A stretch of 6,849 bases of DNA, from contig CAJUQN010000125.1 in NCBI GenBank assembly GCA_910588625.1, forward strand, positions 1-6,849, read 5' to 3'. The translations under genes were made by a program, and so were the position numbers. This document shows, in pieces, positions 1 to 5,964 of this stretch. Under the pieces are notes generated by a model. The model worked only from the letters and a program-made list of their open reading frames with translations. It did no database searches and had not been told where the DNA came from. The stretch's first letter is position 1; each line of letters starts with the position of its first letter. This stretch comes from an uncultured Oscillospiraceae bacterium. GTDB taxonomy: Bacteria; Bacillota; Clostridia; Oscillospirales; Oscillospiraceae.

Positions 1-2
1 CC

Positions 3-530
3 CACACCTTTGATATTACCATGGCAATCTTTGAGATGGGGCAGAACGTGGTACAGCAGAGCGCCGGAATTATCACCGGCACCACCAGCCTTGACTTTGC
101 CACGGTGATAGGTGACGTGTCCGCGCAGTTGGAGGCTATGGAGCTGGGTGAGCTGTTCGGACTTCTGGTGGAGACAATGCTTCTGAAAATCACCATGCCC
201 ATTCTGTCCTTCTGCGTGATGATTGTGCTGGTGGGCCGGATGATAGAAATTTACATCTATTGCTCCATCGGCGCGATTCCCTTCGCCACTATGACCAACC
301 GGGAGTGGGGGCAGATGGGCAACAACTACCTGCGCGGCCTCGTTGCCCTGGGGCTGCAAGGCTTTTTCATTATGATCTGCGTGGCGATTTATGCCGTGCT
401 GATCGGGCAGATCACCAGCGGAACCAACCTTCATATTGCCATCTGGCAATGCGCCGGGTACACGGTACTGCTGTGCTTCTCCCTGTTTAAGACCGGCTCG
501 GTCAGCCGGTCTATTTTCAACGCACATTAA
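3..530 (+). CDS. VirB6/TrbL-like conjugal transfer membrane protein (CD1112 family), 3' part
   Basis: This is the C-terminal part of a polytopic membrane protein; the frame is open to the left edge, so the true start lies outside the window. The visible ~175 residues hold a hydrophobic block around bases 150-290 (LLVETMLLKITMPILSFCVM and the residues after it), a second at about 325-415 (LVALGLQGFFIMICVAIYAV) and a third at about 430-490, ending in FKTGSVSRSIFNAH. This pattern matches the VirB6/TrbL-like channel proteins of Tn1549/CTn-type ICEs, where the protein is an inner-membrane part of the mating channel. The downstream gene cluster (SpoVG, PrgI, VirB4) supports the call. The stop lies 15 bases before the RBS-driven start of the spoVG-like gene, so the two are probably co-transcribed. 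The family is inferred from recall and context; membrane character is plain from the sequence. Confidence 0.85.
   Translation, partial: HTFDITMAIFEMGQNVVQQSAGIITGTTSLDFATVIGDVSAQLEAMELGELFGLLVETMLLKITMPILSFCVMIVLVGRMIEIYIYCSIGAIPFATMTNREWGQMGNNYLRGLVALGLQGFFIMICVAIYAVLIGQITSGTNLHIAIWQCAGYTVLLCFSLFKTGSVSRSIFNAH
490..512 (+). other. GC-rich perfect hairpin near the end of the virB6-like gene
   Basis: AGACCGGCT (490-498) and AGCCGGTCT (504-512) form a perfect 9-bp stem around a 5-base loop, CGGTC, followed directly by ATTTTC. It resembles a weak intrinsic terminator or an RNA processing/attenuation hairpin, but it lies inside codons and its T run is only four bases. The encoded residues (KTGSVSRS) may be conserved for protein reasons, so the hairpin could be incidental. 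Confidence 0.35.
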
Positions 531-548
531 AATGAGGAGGACTGTAAT

Positions 549-962
549 TTGAGCGAGAACAAAGCACCGGAAGCCCCTTCTGTCCCCGGCGTGGACGTGA
601 AAATCTATCTCCCCAAGGACCCGGAGAAGGACCATGGCAAGCTGATGGGCTTTGCCAGTGTGAGCCTGGGCGGCGTATTCGCCGTCAACAACATCCGCAT
701 TTACAATACGGAGAATGGGCCGTATGTCTCCATGCCCAGCACCAAGGGGCAGGACGGCAAATATCACGACATCTGCTGCCCCACCACCAAGGAAATGCGG
801 CAGGCGCTGAACGCCGCTGTTTTGAGCGCATATGAGAAAGCGGTGGAGCAGGAGCGGCCCCCTTCCGTGCGCGGCGCACTCAAGAGCGCGGCGAAAGAGA
901 CGGGGGTGCGAGAAGCGGCGGCTCCTGCCCAGGAACGGAATACGGACAAAGGGGCGCGGTGA
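549..962 (+). CDS. SpoVG family protein
   Basis: A 137-residue protein. The start is TTG at 549, chosen because GAGGAGG (534-540) lies 8 bases upstream and no ATG fits. Residues ~17-95 carry the SpoVG fold signature: VKIYLPKD, then GFASVSLGGVFAVNNIRIY, then GPYVSMPSTK followed by YHDICCPTT and an alpha-helical end (MRQALNAAVLSAYEKA). SpoVG proteins are small nucleic-acid-binding regulators; chromosomal copies affect septation and gene expression, and copies in ICEs of this type are common but their role is unclear. The last ~40 residues are a charged, Ala/Arg-rich tail beyond the conserved domain. The stop TGA (960-962) lies one base before the ATG of the next gene, which implies translational coupling. 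I leave the symbol empty because this is an ICE paralogue and not the chromosomal spoVG. Confidence 0.85.
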   Translation: MSENKAPEAPSVPGVDVKIYLPKDPEKDHGKLMGFASVSLGGVFAVNNIRIYNTENGPYVSMPSTKGQDGKYHDICCPTTKEMRQALNAAVLSAYEKAVEQERPPSVRGALKSAAKETGVREAAAPAQERNTDKGAR

Positions 963-963
963 T

Positions 964-1404
964 ATGCTCACCTTAACCCCGGTATCACTGAAAGAGGCCA
1001 ACGCTTTTGTAGCCGCCCACCACCGCCACCACAAACCCGTCACCGGCCACAAGTTTTCCATCGGCTGTGCGGCTGAGGGACGGCTGGTGGGCGTTGCCAT
1101 TGTGGGCCGTCCCGTGAGCCGCTATCTGGACAACGGCCTGACGCTGGAAGTGACCCGGCTCTGTACCACGGGCGAGAAAAACGCTTGCAGTATGCTGTAC
1201 TCTGCGGCGGCGCGGGCGGCAAAGGCTATCGGCTACCGCAAGATCATCACCTACACGTTGGACACGGAGGCCGGAGCCAGTATCCGGGCGGCGGGCTGGA
1301 CGTGTATGGGGCAGGCAGGGGGAAAACGCTGGACCGGCAAACGCTGTCCCGCTGTGGACCTCTGCCCGCCGCAGATGAAATTGCGGTATGAGAAATTATT
1401 ATAA
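964..1404 (+). CDS. XF1762 family protein (GNAT-like)
   Basis: A 146-residue protein starting MLTLTPVSLKEANAFVAAHH. The ATG at 964 follows the upstream stop by one base with only a weak purine run before it, so translation probably couples to the spoVG-like gene. The open frame continues further 5', inside spoVG, but that part is not protein-like. Visible features are an N-terminal His-rich stretch (AAHHRHHKP), a strand-like VGVAIVGRPVSR segment, EVTRLCT, then a helix (MLYSAAARAAKAIGYRKIIT) and TYTLDTEAGASIRAAGW. This arrangement resembles the acetyltransferase (GNAT) core of the XF1762-type family seen in phages and ICEs. The substrate is unknown. Family call from recall; no catalytic assignment is supported. 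Confidence 0.75.
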   Translation: MLTLTPVSLKEANAFVAAHHRHHKPVTGHKFSIGCAAEGRLVGVAIVGRPVSRYLDNGLTLEVTRLCTTGEKNACSMLYSAAARAAKAIGYRKIITYTLDTEAGASIRAAGWTCMGQAGGKRWTGKRCPAVDLCPPQMKLRYEKLL

Positions 1405-1419
1405 AGGAAGGAGACGTTC

Positions 1420-2229
1420 ATGGACGCAGAAAAATTGAATCAGGCACTATATGATAAGATGGCGGCGGAACAGGAGCGGTTCAAGCACGGGCTGTTGGGC
1501 ATGACAGCGGAGGAAGCCCTGAACCATGCCTATGAGTACGCCATGCGGGAGGATATTCTGATGTCGTTGGAGGTGCAGGACCTCCCCGCACCCCAGGCGG
1601 CAGCGTTGCTGGAATCCCCCTGCCCTCTGGCGGATATTTACAAGGACTTCCGGGACATGGAGACAGGTCACATGGACAATATCCGGGAGTGCATTGAGGG
1701 CAGGGCCGAAAGTTTGATGGAGGCCCAGCGGGAAACTGCCCCCATTATCCCGATTTATCCGCACACCGGCGAATATGCCAGGGAGCATGGAGAGTTGGAC
1801 GCTTTCCTCGCCTCCCTGGAAACGAATGTTGCCTGCCGGGATGCTATTGAGACGGCAATTGGGGAGGGTTTTGATGGAATGAGTCTCCATGCTGACACAA
1901 AGGGCGTACTGGCGGCGTTTGGTGCGGAGCGTGTAAGTCATGTACTGGCTGCTACCCTTCAAGGTATAAGGAACGATCCCCGTGTTTCCAGCGGCAATCA
2001 GGCGTGGGCGGCAACTGTCCCCATGTTTGATACCGTGAGCCGTCACCGAGACTATCTCATCACAAGCCATCCTGGTGTTTTAAGCATCTTCGTTACACAG
2101 ACACGGAAGGAAATGGACGCTATGCAGAAACAGACGGAGAAGAAGCCCTCCATTAAGGCCCAGCTTGCGGCGAAGCCCGTCCCCGGTGGCCAGCCCGCCG
2201 CAAAACCGAAAGGTCAGGAGGTGAGATGA
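1420..2229 (+). CDS. DUF3848/DUF3849 domain protein
   Basis: A 269-residue protein; ATG at 1420 follows AAGGAAGGAGA with normal spacing. Residues ~1-100 match my recall of DUF3848: LNQALYDKMAAEQERF, then NHAYEYAMREDILMSLE and SPCPLADIYKDF. Residues ~110-225 match DUF3849: HTGEYAREHGELDAFLAS, then ACRDAIETAIGEGFDGMSLH, GAERVSHVLAAT and YLITSHPGVLS. The rest is a Lys/Pro/Ala-rich tail. Both domains are of unknown function and recur together in clostridial conjugative elements, so this is an element accessory protein with no assigned activity. It has no signal peptide or membrane segment and is probably cytoplasmic. Its stop TGA (2227-2229) overlaps an orphan ATG (2226-2228), the remains of a translationally coupled next gene. 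Confidence 0.8.
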   Translation: MDAEKLNQALYDKMAAEQERFKHGLLGMTAEEALNHAYEYAMREDILMSLEVQDLPAPQAAALLESPCPLADIYKDFRDMETGHMDNIRECIEGRAESLMEAQRETAPIIPIYPHTGEYAREHGELDAFLASLETNVACRDAIETAIGEGFDGMSLHADTKGVLAAFGAERVSHVLAATLQGIRNDPRVSSGNQAWAATVPMFDTVSRHRDYLITSHPGVLSIFVTQTRKEMDAMQKQTEKKPSIKAQLAAKPVPGGQPAAKPKGQEVR

Positions 2230-2231
2230 GC
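2216..2231 (+). pseudogene. Orphan RBS and start codon of a lost downstream gene
   Basis: AGGAGG (2216-2221) precedes ATG at 2226, which overlaps the TGA of the DUF3849 gene in the ATGA arrangement typical of coupled operon genes. After ATGAGC the frame hits TAA and the sequence turns AT-rich with a gene on the other strand. I read this as the 5' end of a gene whose body was replaced by the block at about 2232-3050; the matching 3' end may be the remnant ending at 3117. Chance formation of the motif inside the end of the DUF3849 gene is possible. Confidence 0.4.
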
Positions 2232-2243
2232 TAAGGCGACGCT

Positions 2244-2888
2244 CTATTCATCATCCCATCCTTCAAGATTGGTTTCTTCAATTTGAATACCATCTTCGTT
2301 GTAGATATACCCAACTCTGGAGGAAATTTTATAAAACATTTCCAGTGTGGTCAGACGGTTATAACGATAATCACACTTGCTTAGCATCCAAAAGATTTCT
2401 ATGTCTGTTTCCCGAATCAGCCGGTAGCTTTTTATATATCTAACAGGTGCAGTATGGACAGTGTAAAGTCGAAAAGTCTCGCCAGCGCAGCGAAGGTCAA
2501 GTAATATTTCCAATGCCAACAAACCGATGGGCTTGGAATAATTGACAACAAACACATTGATACCATGAGAAATTGCCCAGGTATATGCTTTTTTAATCTC
2601 GGCACGGTAGTGGTCTGCGTTCAAAAAATTCACTCTTTTCTTGTTGCGGCCTCCCCCAAAATACATAGTATTTTGAGGAATTAGGACTGGTTCTGAACGG
2701 ATATGTTCTTCATACTCTTGTTGTAACCGTTTGTCCAGTTCTCTGAATTCTTCAATTTCTTCTACGGTAGCAGCCAGGTCGTTTGCACTCTCCAAAATTT
2801 TATTCAAGGAGAACGGGAAGAGTTTACTTCGCAAAGAGGACGCTGTCCTTCTCATATGAAAGCAAAGCCGGTGAAACTGTTCATTCAT
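2244..2888 (-). CDS. Minus-strand cargo protein, possibly a divergent YpsA/DUF1273 (SLOG-like) protein
   Basis: A 214-residue protein of unknown function. The ATG (2886-2888) has AAAGGAG (2900-2906) 11 bases upstream and a good promoter further up. Residues ~31-62 are Glu/Leu-rich and may form a coiled coil. Residues ~74-195 have an alternating strand/helix pattern: YFGGGRNKKR, a helix (YRAEIKKAYTWAISHGI), NVFVVNYSKPIGLLALEILL, FRLYTVHT, then DYRYNRLTTLEMFYKISS and RVGYIYNEDG. This order is reminiscent of YpsA/DUF1273 proteins (TGHRP, helix, FISGMALGVD and a following helix, RLIA, RNRYMVDRS, LIAVY), but the key Gly/Asp residues are absent, so this is only a hypothesis. It has no signal peptide. 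It is the only gene on this strand. 60-base stretches counted by eye gave roughly 30-47% GC against 67-68% in neighbouring ICE genes, which suggests separate acquisition. Confidence 0.75.
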   Translation of the reverse strand: MNEQFHRLCFHMRRTASSLRSKLFPFSLNKILESANDLAATVEEIEEFRELDKRLQQEYEEHIRSEPVLIPQNTMYFGGGRNKKRVNFLNADHYRAEIKKAYTWAISHGINVFVVNYSKPIGLLALEILLDLRCAGETFRLYTVHTAPVRYIKSYRLIRETDIEIFWMLSKCDYRYNRLTTLEMFYKISSRVGYIYNEDGIQIEETNLEGWDDE

Positions 2889-3048
2889 GGTATTATTAAC
2901 TCCTTTGTGTACTTGTTTGGATTTCCCTCATTATATATAACGTAGCACGCTGGCAATTTTGGACACTACAATAAAAATTTTTTGAGTACGCAATCGGAAA
3001 ATATGAATATGTGAGGTGAGGCAACTTATTTCCCCCAAAAATCCAATT
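2889..3048. other. AT-rich intergenic part of the replacement block
   Basis: About 160 bases between the cargo gene start and the methyltransferase-like remnant. It holds the cargo promoter and RBS on the minus strand. On the plus strand I find no convincing promoter for prgI: TTGAGT (2982-2987) has no good -10 partner at the right distance. No terminator hairpin and no clear terminal inverted repeats are visible. Confidence 0.5.
2930..2956 (-). promoter_or_regulatory. Sigma-A-type promoter for the minus-strand cargo gene
   Basis: Read on the minus strand, TTGCCA (2951-2956) and a perfect TATAAT (2930-2935) are separated by 15 bases, slightly short of the usual 17. They lie about 40-70 bases before the start codon, with AAAGGAG (2900-2906) between. 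The region is AT-rich. This gives the cargo gene its own transcription against the direction of the transfer operon. Confidence 0.55.
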
Positions 3049-3117
3049 AACATTTCCGTCCCGTGTGTGGCCTATATCATGCAGGGCATCCGGGATGTGC
3101 TGCGAAAGGAGGTGTAA
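3049..3117 (+). pseudogene. 3' remnant of a gene, possibly a DNA cytosine methyltransferase
   Basis: Just before prgI, an open frame ends in TAA at 3115-3117 and encodes NISVPCVAYIMQGIRDVL followed by RKEV. The frame is open only from 3007, and GC content rises at about 3050, so only the last ~20 codons look original. ISVPCVAYIMQGI resembles motif X at the C-terminus of m5C DNA methyltransferases (GNS-x-x-VP followed by an amphipathic helix). Such methyltransferase genes are often carried in ICE accessory regions. Its end overlaps the prgI RBS, as expected for a genuine upstream operon gene. The family call rests on about 15 residues and is tentative. Confidence 0.4.
3105..3114 (+). promoter_or_regulatory. 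Strong ribosome binding site of prgI
   Basis: AAAGGAGGTG is nearly perfectly complementary to the 16S rRNA 3' end and stands at ideal distance from the ATG at 3120. It fixes that ATG as the start, against the upstream in-frame GTG at 3063, whose extra 19 residues (CGLYHAGHPGCAAKGG...) do not look like part of the family. Confidence 0.85.
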
Positions 3118-3119
3118 CC

Positions 3120-3539
3120 ATGCCCTTTGTCCCTGTCCCGAAAGACCTCGCTAAAGTAAAGACGAAAGTGGCGTTCAACCTGACCGCGCGCCAACTCATT
3201 TGCTTCGGTGCGGGCGGTCTGATTGGCGTACCCGCCTATATGCTCACCCGGAACAGTCTCGGCAACGAGGCGGCGGCTCTGCTGATGATCGGCCTTATGC
3301 TGCCCTTCTTCCTGTTCGGCATCTACGAAAAGGACGGCCAGCCCTTAGAGAAGGTGCTGGGCCACTTCATCCGGGCGCAGTTCCTCGCCCCCAAAGTCCG
3401 CCCGTACCAGACCGACAATCTGTATGCCGCCATGGAGCGGCTGAATCATCATGAAAAGGAGGTACATGCTATTGCAAAAAAAGCAGGAAAAGCAAGCAAA
3501 AAATCTGCAAGCGGCAAAAAGACAGCACAAAAAAGATAA
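3120..3539 (+). CDS. prgI: PrgI family conjugal transfer protein
   Basis: A 139-residue membrane protein starting MPFVPVPKDLAKVKTKVAFN, the usual PrgI-family opening. Residues ~20-65 hold two hydrophobic segments (LICFGAGGLIGVPAYML and AAALLMIGLMLPFFLFGIY), followed by YEKDGQPLEK, a cytoplasmic FIRAQFLAPKVRPYQTDNLY and a Lys-rich tail. PrgI proteins are small VirB3-like inner-membrane parts of Gram-positive type IV secretion systems and are nearly always encoded next to virB4, as here. The last ~24 codons overlap the start of virB4 in another frame, and the virB4 RBS lies in the codons for HEKEV, so translation of the two is probably coupled. Since the replaced gene upstream leaves no clear new promoter, expression should depend on read-through of the transfer operon across the antisense cargo gene. 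Confidence 0.88.
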   Translation: MPFVPVPKDLAKVKTKVAFNLTARQLICFGAGGLIGVPAYMLTRNSLGNEAAALLMIGLMLPFFLFGIYEKDGQPLEKVLGHFIRAQFLAPKVRPYQTDNLYAAMERLNHHEKEVHAIAKKAGKASKKSASGKKTAQKR

Positions 3540-5946
3540 GGCCGACCTGCGGGACACCATCCGCCTGACCCCTGACGCCAAGCTCACCAGCCGCCAGAAG
3601 CGGCGGCTGTCCGCTTCCGTCCAGAAGGCCAAGCGGGACGGCAAAATCCCCCGCACCGCCCAGCAGACCATCCCCTACCGGGAGATGTGCCGGGACGGTA
3701 TCTGCGTGGTGTCGGAGCGGTTTTTCACCAAGCAGGTGCAATTTTACGACATTAACTATCAGTTGGCGCAAAACGAGGACAAAAACCTGATCTTTGAGAA
3801 TTGGTGCGATTTCCTCAATTATTTTGATTCCTCCATCCGGGTTCAGTTTTCTTTCCTCAATCAGCCCGCCGATATGGAGGAACAGCGCCAGTCCATCCAT
3901 ATCCCCGATCAGGCGGACGCCTTCAACTCCATCCGGGAGGAATACTCGGATATGCTGAAAGGCCAGCTCTCCAAGGGGAACAACGGCCTGACCAAAACCA
4001 AGTACATCACGTTCGGCGTGGAGGCGGACAGTCTGAAGGAGGCCAAGCCCCGACTGGAACGCATTGAGGCGGATGTGCTGGCTAACTTCAAGACCCTGGG
4101 GGTGCGGGCGCACTCCCTCAATGGCTATGAGCGGCTGGCCGTCCTCCATAAGATGTTCCACCCGGCGGACAACCAGAAATTCCGGTTCGCCTGGGACGCG
4201 ATCTGCAAGACCGGCCTTTCCAGCAAGGACTTCATCGCCCCGGACAGCTTCACCTTCAAGAATGGCCGGATGTTCCAGATCGGCAGGACCTACGGGGCAA
4301 TGTCCTTCCTGCAAATCCTGGCCCCGGAGCTGACCGACCGGATGTTGGCGGACTTCCTGGACCTGGAAAGCAGCATGGTGGTCACGCTCCATATCCAGTC
4401 CATTGACCAGAGCGCGGCCATTAAAAATGTGAAGCGGAAGATCACCGATTTGCAGAAAATGACCATTGAGGAGCAGAAAAAGGCCGTCAGAAGCGGATAC
4501 GATATGGACATCATCCCCTCTGATCTCGCCACCTATGGCGCGGAGGCCAAGACGCTTTTGGAGGACCTGCAATCCCGGAATGAGCGGATGTTCCTCGTCA
4601 CCATGCTGGTAATGAACACGGCGGAGACGCGGCAGAAGTTGGAGAACAACGTGTTCCAGGCGGCGGGCATCGCCCAAAAGTACAACTGCGCCCTGCGGCG
4701 GCTGGACTACCAGCAGGAGCAGGGGCTTATGTCCTCGCTCCCCCTGGGCCTCAACCAGATCGCCATTCAGCGGGGCCTCACCACCAGCAGTACCGCCATA
4801 TTCGTGCCCTTTACCACCCAGGAGCTTTTTATGCAGGGTGAAGCCCTCTACTACGGCCTGAACGCTCTTTCCAATAACCTGATTCTGGCCGACCGCAAGC
4901 GTCTTAAAAACCCCAACGGGCTAATCCTTGGTACTCCTGGAAGCGGCAAGTCCTTCTCCGCCAAGCGGGAGATCACCAACGCTTTCCTGATTACCCAGGA
5001 TGATATTGCCATTATAGACCCGGAGGACGAGTATTCGCCCCTGGTCCGGCGGCTGGGCGGGCAGGTGATCGACATTTCCCCCACCTCCGACCAGTACATC
5101 AACCCCATGGACATAACCCTCAACTACTCGGAGGATGATAACCCCCTGACGCTGAAAAGCGACTTCATCCTCTCCCTCATGGAGCTGATTGTGGGCGGCA
5201 AGGCCGGGTTGGAGCCGGTGGAGAAAACGGTGGTGGACCGCTGCGTCCATATGGTCTACCGGGAGTACCTGCAAGACCCCCGGCCTGAGAAAATGCCGGT
5301 GCTGGGGGACCTCCACGCGCTTCTCTGCCAGCAGCCGGAGCCGGAGGCCCAGCGGCTTGCCACGGCGCTGGAAATTTACGTTTCCGGCAGTTTGAATGTG
5401 TTCAACCACCGGACCAACGTGAAAATCAACAGCCGGATCGTGTGCTATGTGATTAAGAAGCTGGGGAAACAGCTTAAAAAGTTCGGTATGCAGGTGGTCC
5501 AGGACCAGGTGTGGGGCCGGGTCAGCGAGAACCGGGAAGCCCACAAGTCCACCCGGCTCTACATTGACGAAATGCACCTTCTCTTGCGGGAGGAACAGAC
5601 CGCCGCTTATACGGTGGAAATCTGGAAGCGGTTCAGAAAATGGGGCGGAATCCCGACCGGCCTCACGCAGAACGTAAAGGACCTGCTTTCCTCACGCGAG
5701 ATCGAGAATATCCTGGAAAACAGCGATTTTATTTATATGCTGAACCAAGCGGGCGGCGACCGCCAAATCCTGGCAAAACAGCTCAATATCTCCCCTCACC
5801 AGCTCGGTTATGTGACCAACTCCAACGCTGGCGAGGGGCTTCTGTTTTTCGGGAGCGTCATCATTCCCTTTGTGGACCATTTCCCGAAGGATACGGAGCT
5901 GTATGAAATCATGACCACCCGCTTGGAGGACCTTGCGGCGCAGTAA
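3466..5946 (+). CDS. virB4: VirB4-like conjugal transfer ATPase (CD1110/TraE type)
   Basis: An ~826-residue cytoplasmic ATPase that powers the type IV secretion channel. The start is uncertain: ATG 3466 lies only 3 bases after AAAAGGAGG (3454-3462), TTG 3472 has better spacing (9 bases), and ATG 3451 overlaps the RBS itself. After a Lys-rich N-terminus (~50 residues) comes RTAQQTIPYREMCRDGICVV, then the VirB4/TrbE N-terminal domain (FYDINYQLAQNEDKNLIFEN onward). The ATPase domain carries Walker A GTPGSGKS at residues ~489-496, IDPEDEY at ~524, INPMDITLNYSEDDNP, and Walker B LYIDEMHLLL with Asp-Glu at ~701-702. The C-terminal part has WKRFRKWGGIPTGLTQNVKD and LNQAGGDRQILAKQL. Length and motifs are those of an intact family member. 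One conserved strand (about residues 660-665) reads CYVIKK where I expect CFDIKE. The stop overlaps the RBS of the next gene. Confidence 0.95.
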   Translation: MLLQKKQEKQAKNLQAAKRQHKKDKADLRDTIRLTPDAKLTSRQKRRLSASVQKAKRDGKIPRTAQQTIPYREMCRDGICVVSERFFTKQVQFYDINYQLAQNEDKNLIFENWCDFLNYFDSSIRVQFSFLNQPADMEEQRQSIHIPDQADAFNSIREEYSDMLKGQLSKGNNGLTKTKYITFGVEADSLKEAKPRLERIEADVLANFKTLGVRAHSLNGYERLAVLHKMFHPADNQKFRFAWDAICKTGLSSKDFIAPDSFTFKNGRMFQIGRTYGAMSFLQILAPELTDRMLADFLDLESSMVVTLHIQSIDQSAAIKNVKRKITDLQKMTIEEQKKAVRSGYDMDIIPSDLATYGAEAKTLLEDLQSRNERMFLVTMLVMNTAETRQKLENNVFQAAGIAQKYNCALRRLDYQQEQGLMSSLPLGLNQIAIQRGLTTSSTAIFVPFTTQELFMQGEALYYGLNALSNNLILADRKRLKNPNGLILGTPGSGKSFSAKREITNAFLITQDDIAIIDPEDEYSPLVRRLGGQVIDISPTSDQYINPMDITLNYSEDDNPLTLKSDFILSLMELIVGGKAGLEPVEKTVVDRCVHMVYREYLQDPRPEKMPVLGDLHALLCQQPEPEAQRLATALEIYVSGSLNVFNHRTNVKINSRIVCYVIKKLGKQLKKFGMQVVQDQVWGRVSENREAHKSTRLYIDEMHLLLREEQTAAYTVEIWKRFRKWGGIPTGLTQNVKDLLSSREIENILENSDFIYMLNQAGGDRQILAKQLNISPHQLGYVTNSNAGEGLLFFGSVIIPFVDHFPKDTELYEIMTTRLEDLAAQ

Positions 5947-5964
5947 AGGAGGTGCTGACCCATA
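5945..5964 (+). promoter_or_regulatory. Consensus RBS facing an ATA codon instead of ATG
   Basis: AAAGGAGG (5945-5952) begins within the virB4 stop codon. In the frame of the next gene, the codon at normal distance (9 bases) is ATA (5962-5964). The only standard start nearby, TTG 5971, is 18 bases away, which is poor for initiation, and the frame is closed by TGA just upstream (5956-5958). Confidence 0.6.

Noticed and set aside
1447..2070. A 207-codon minus-strand frame opposite the DUF3848/3849 gene
   Set aside because: The plus-strand protein matches known domains and has an RBS; the minus frame does not.
2957..2985. Possible insertion-sequence end (minus strand TTGTAGTGTCCAAAATT)
   Set aside because: It recalls some IS termini, but no matching inverted repeat, transposase or target duplication is seen on either side of the block.
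2982..3010. Plus-strand promoter for prgI (TTGAGT ... GAATAT)
   Set aside because: The -10 candidate matches the consensus poorly, and operon read-through explains expression without it.
3063..3119. GTG start 19 codons upstream of the prgI ATG
   Set aside because: The consensus RBS is placed for ATG 3120, and the extra residues are the other-frame reading of the upstream remnant.
3469..4677. A 402-codon open frame on the minus strand opposite virB4
   Set aside because: It mirrors the codon bias of the GC-rich virB4 gene, has no RBS or promoter, and its translation shows no domain; virB4 has full family motifs on the other strand.
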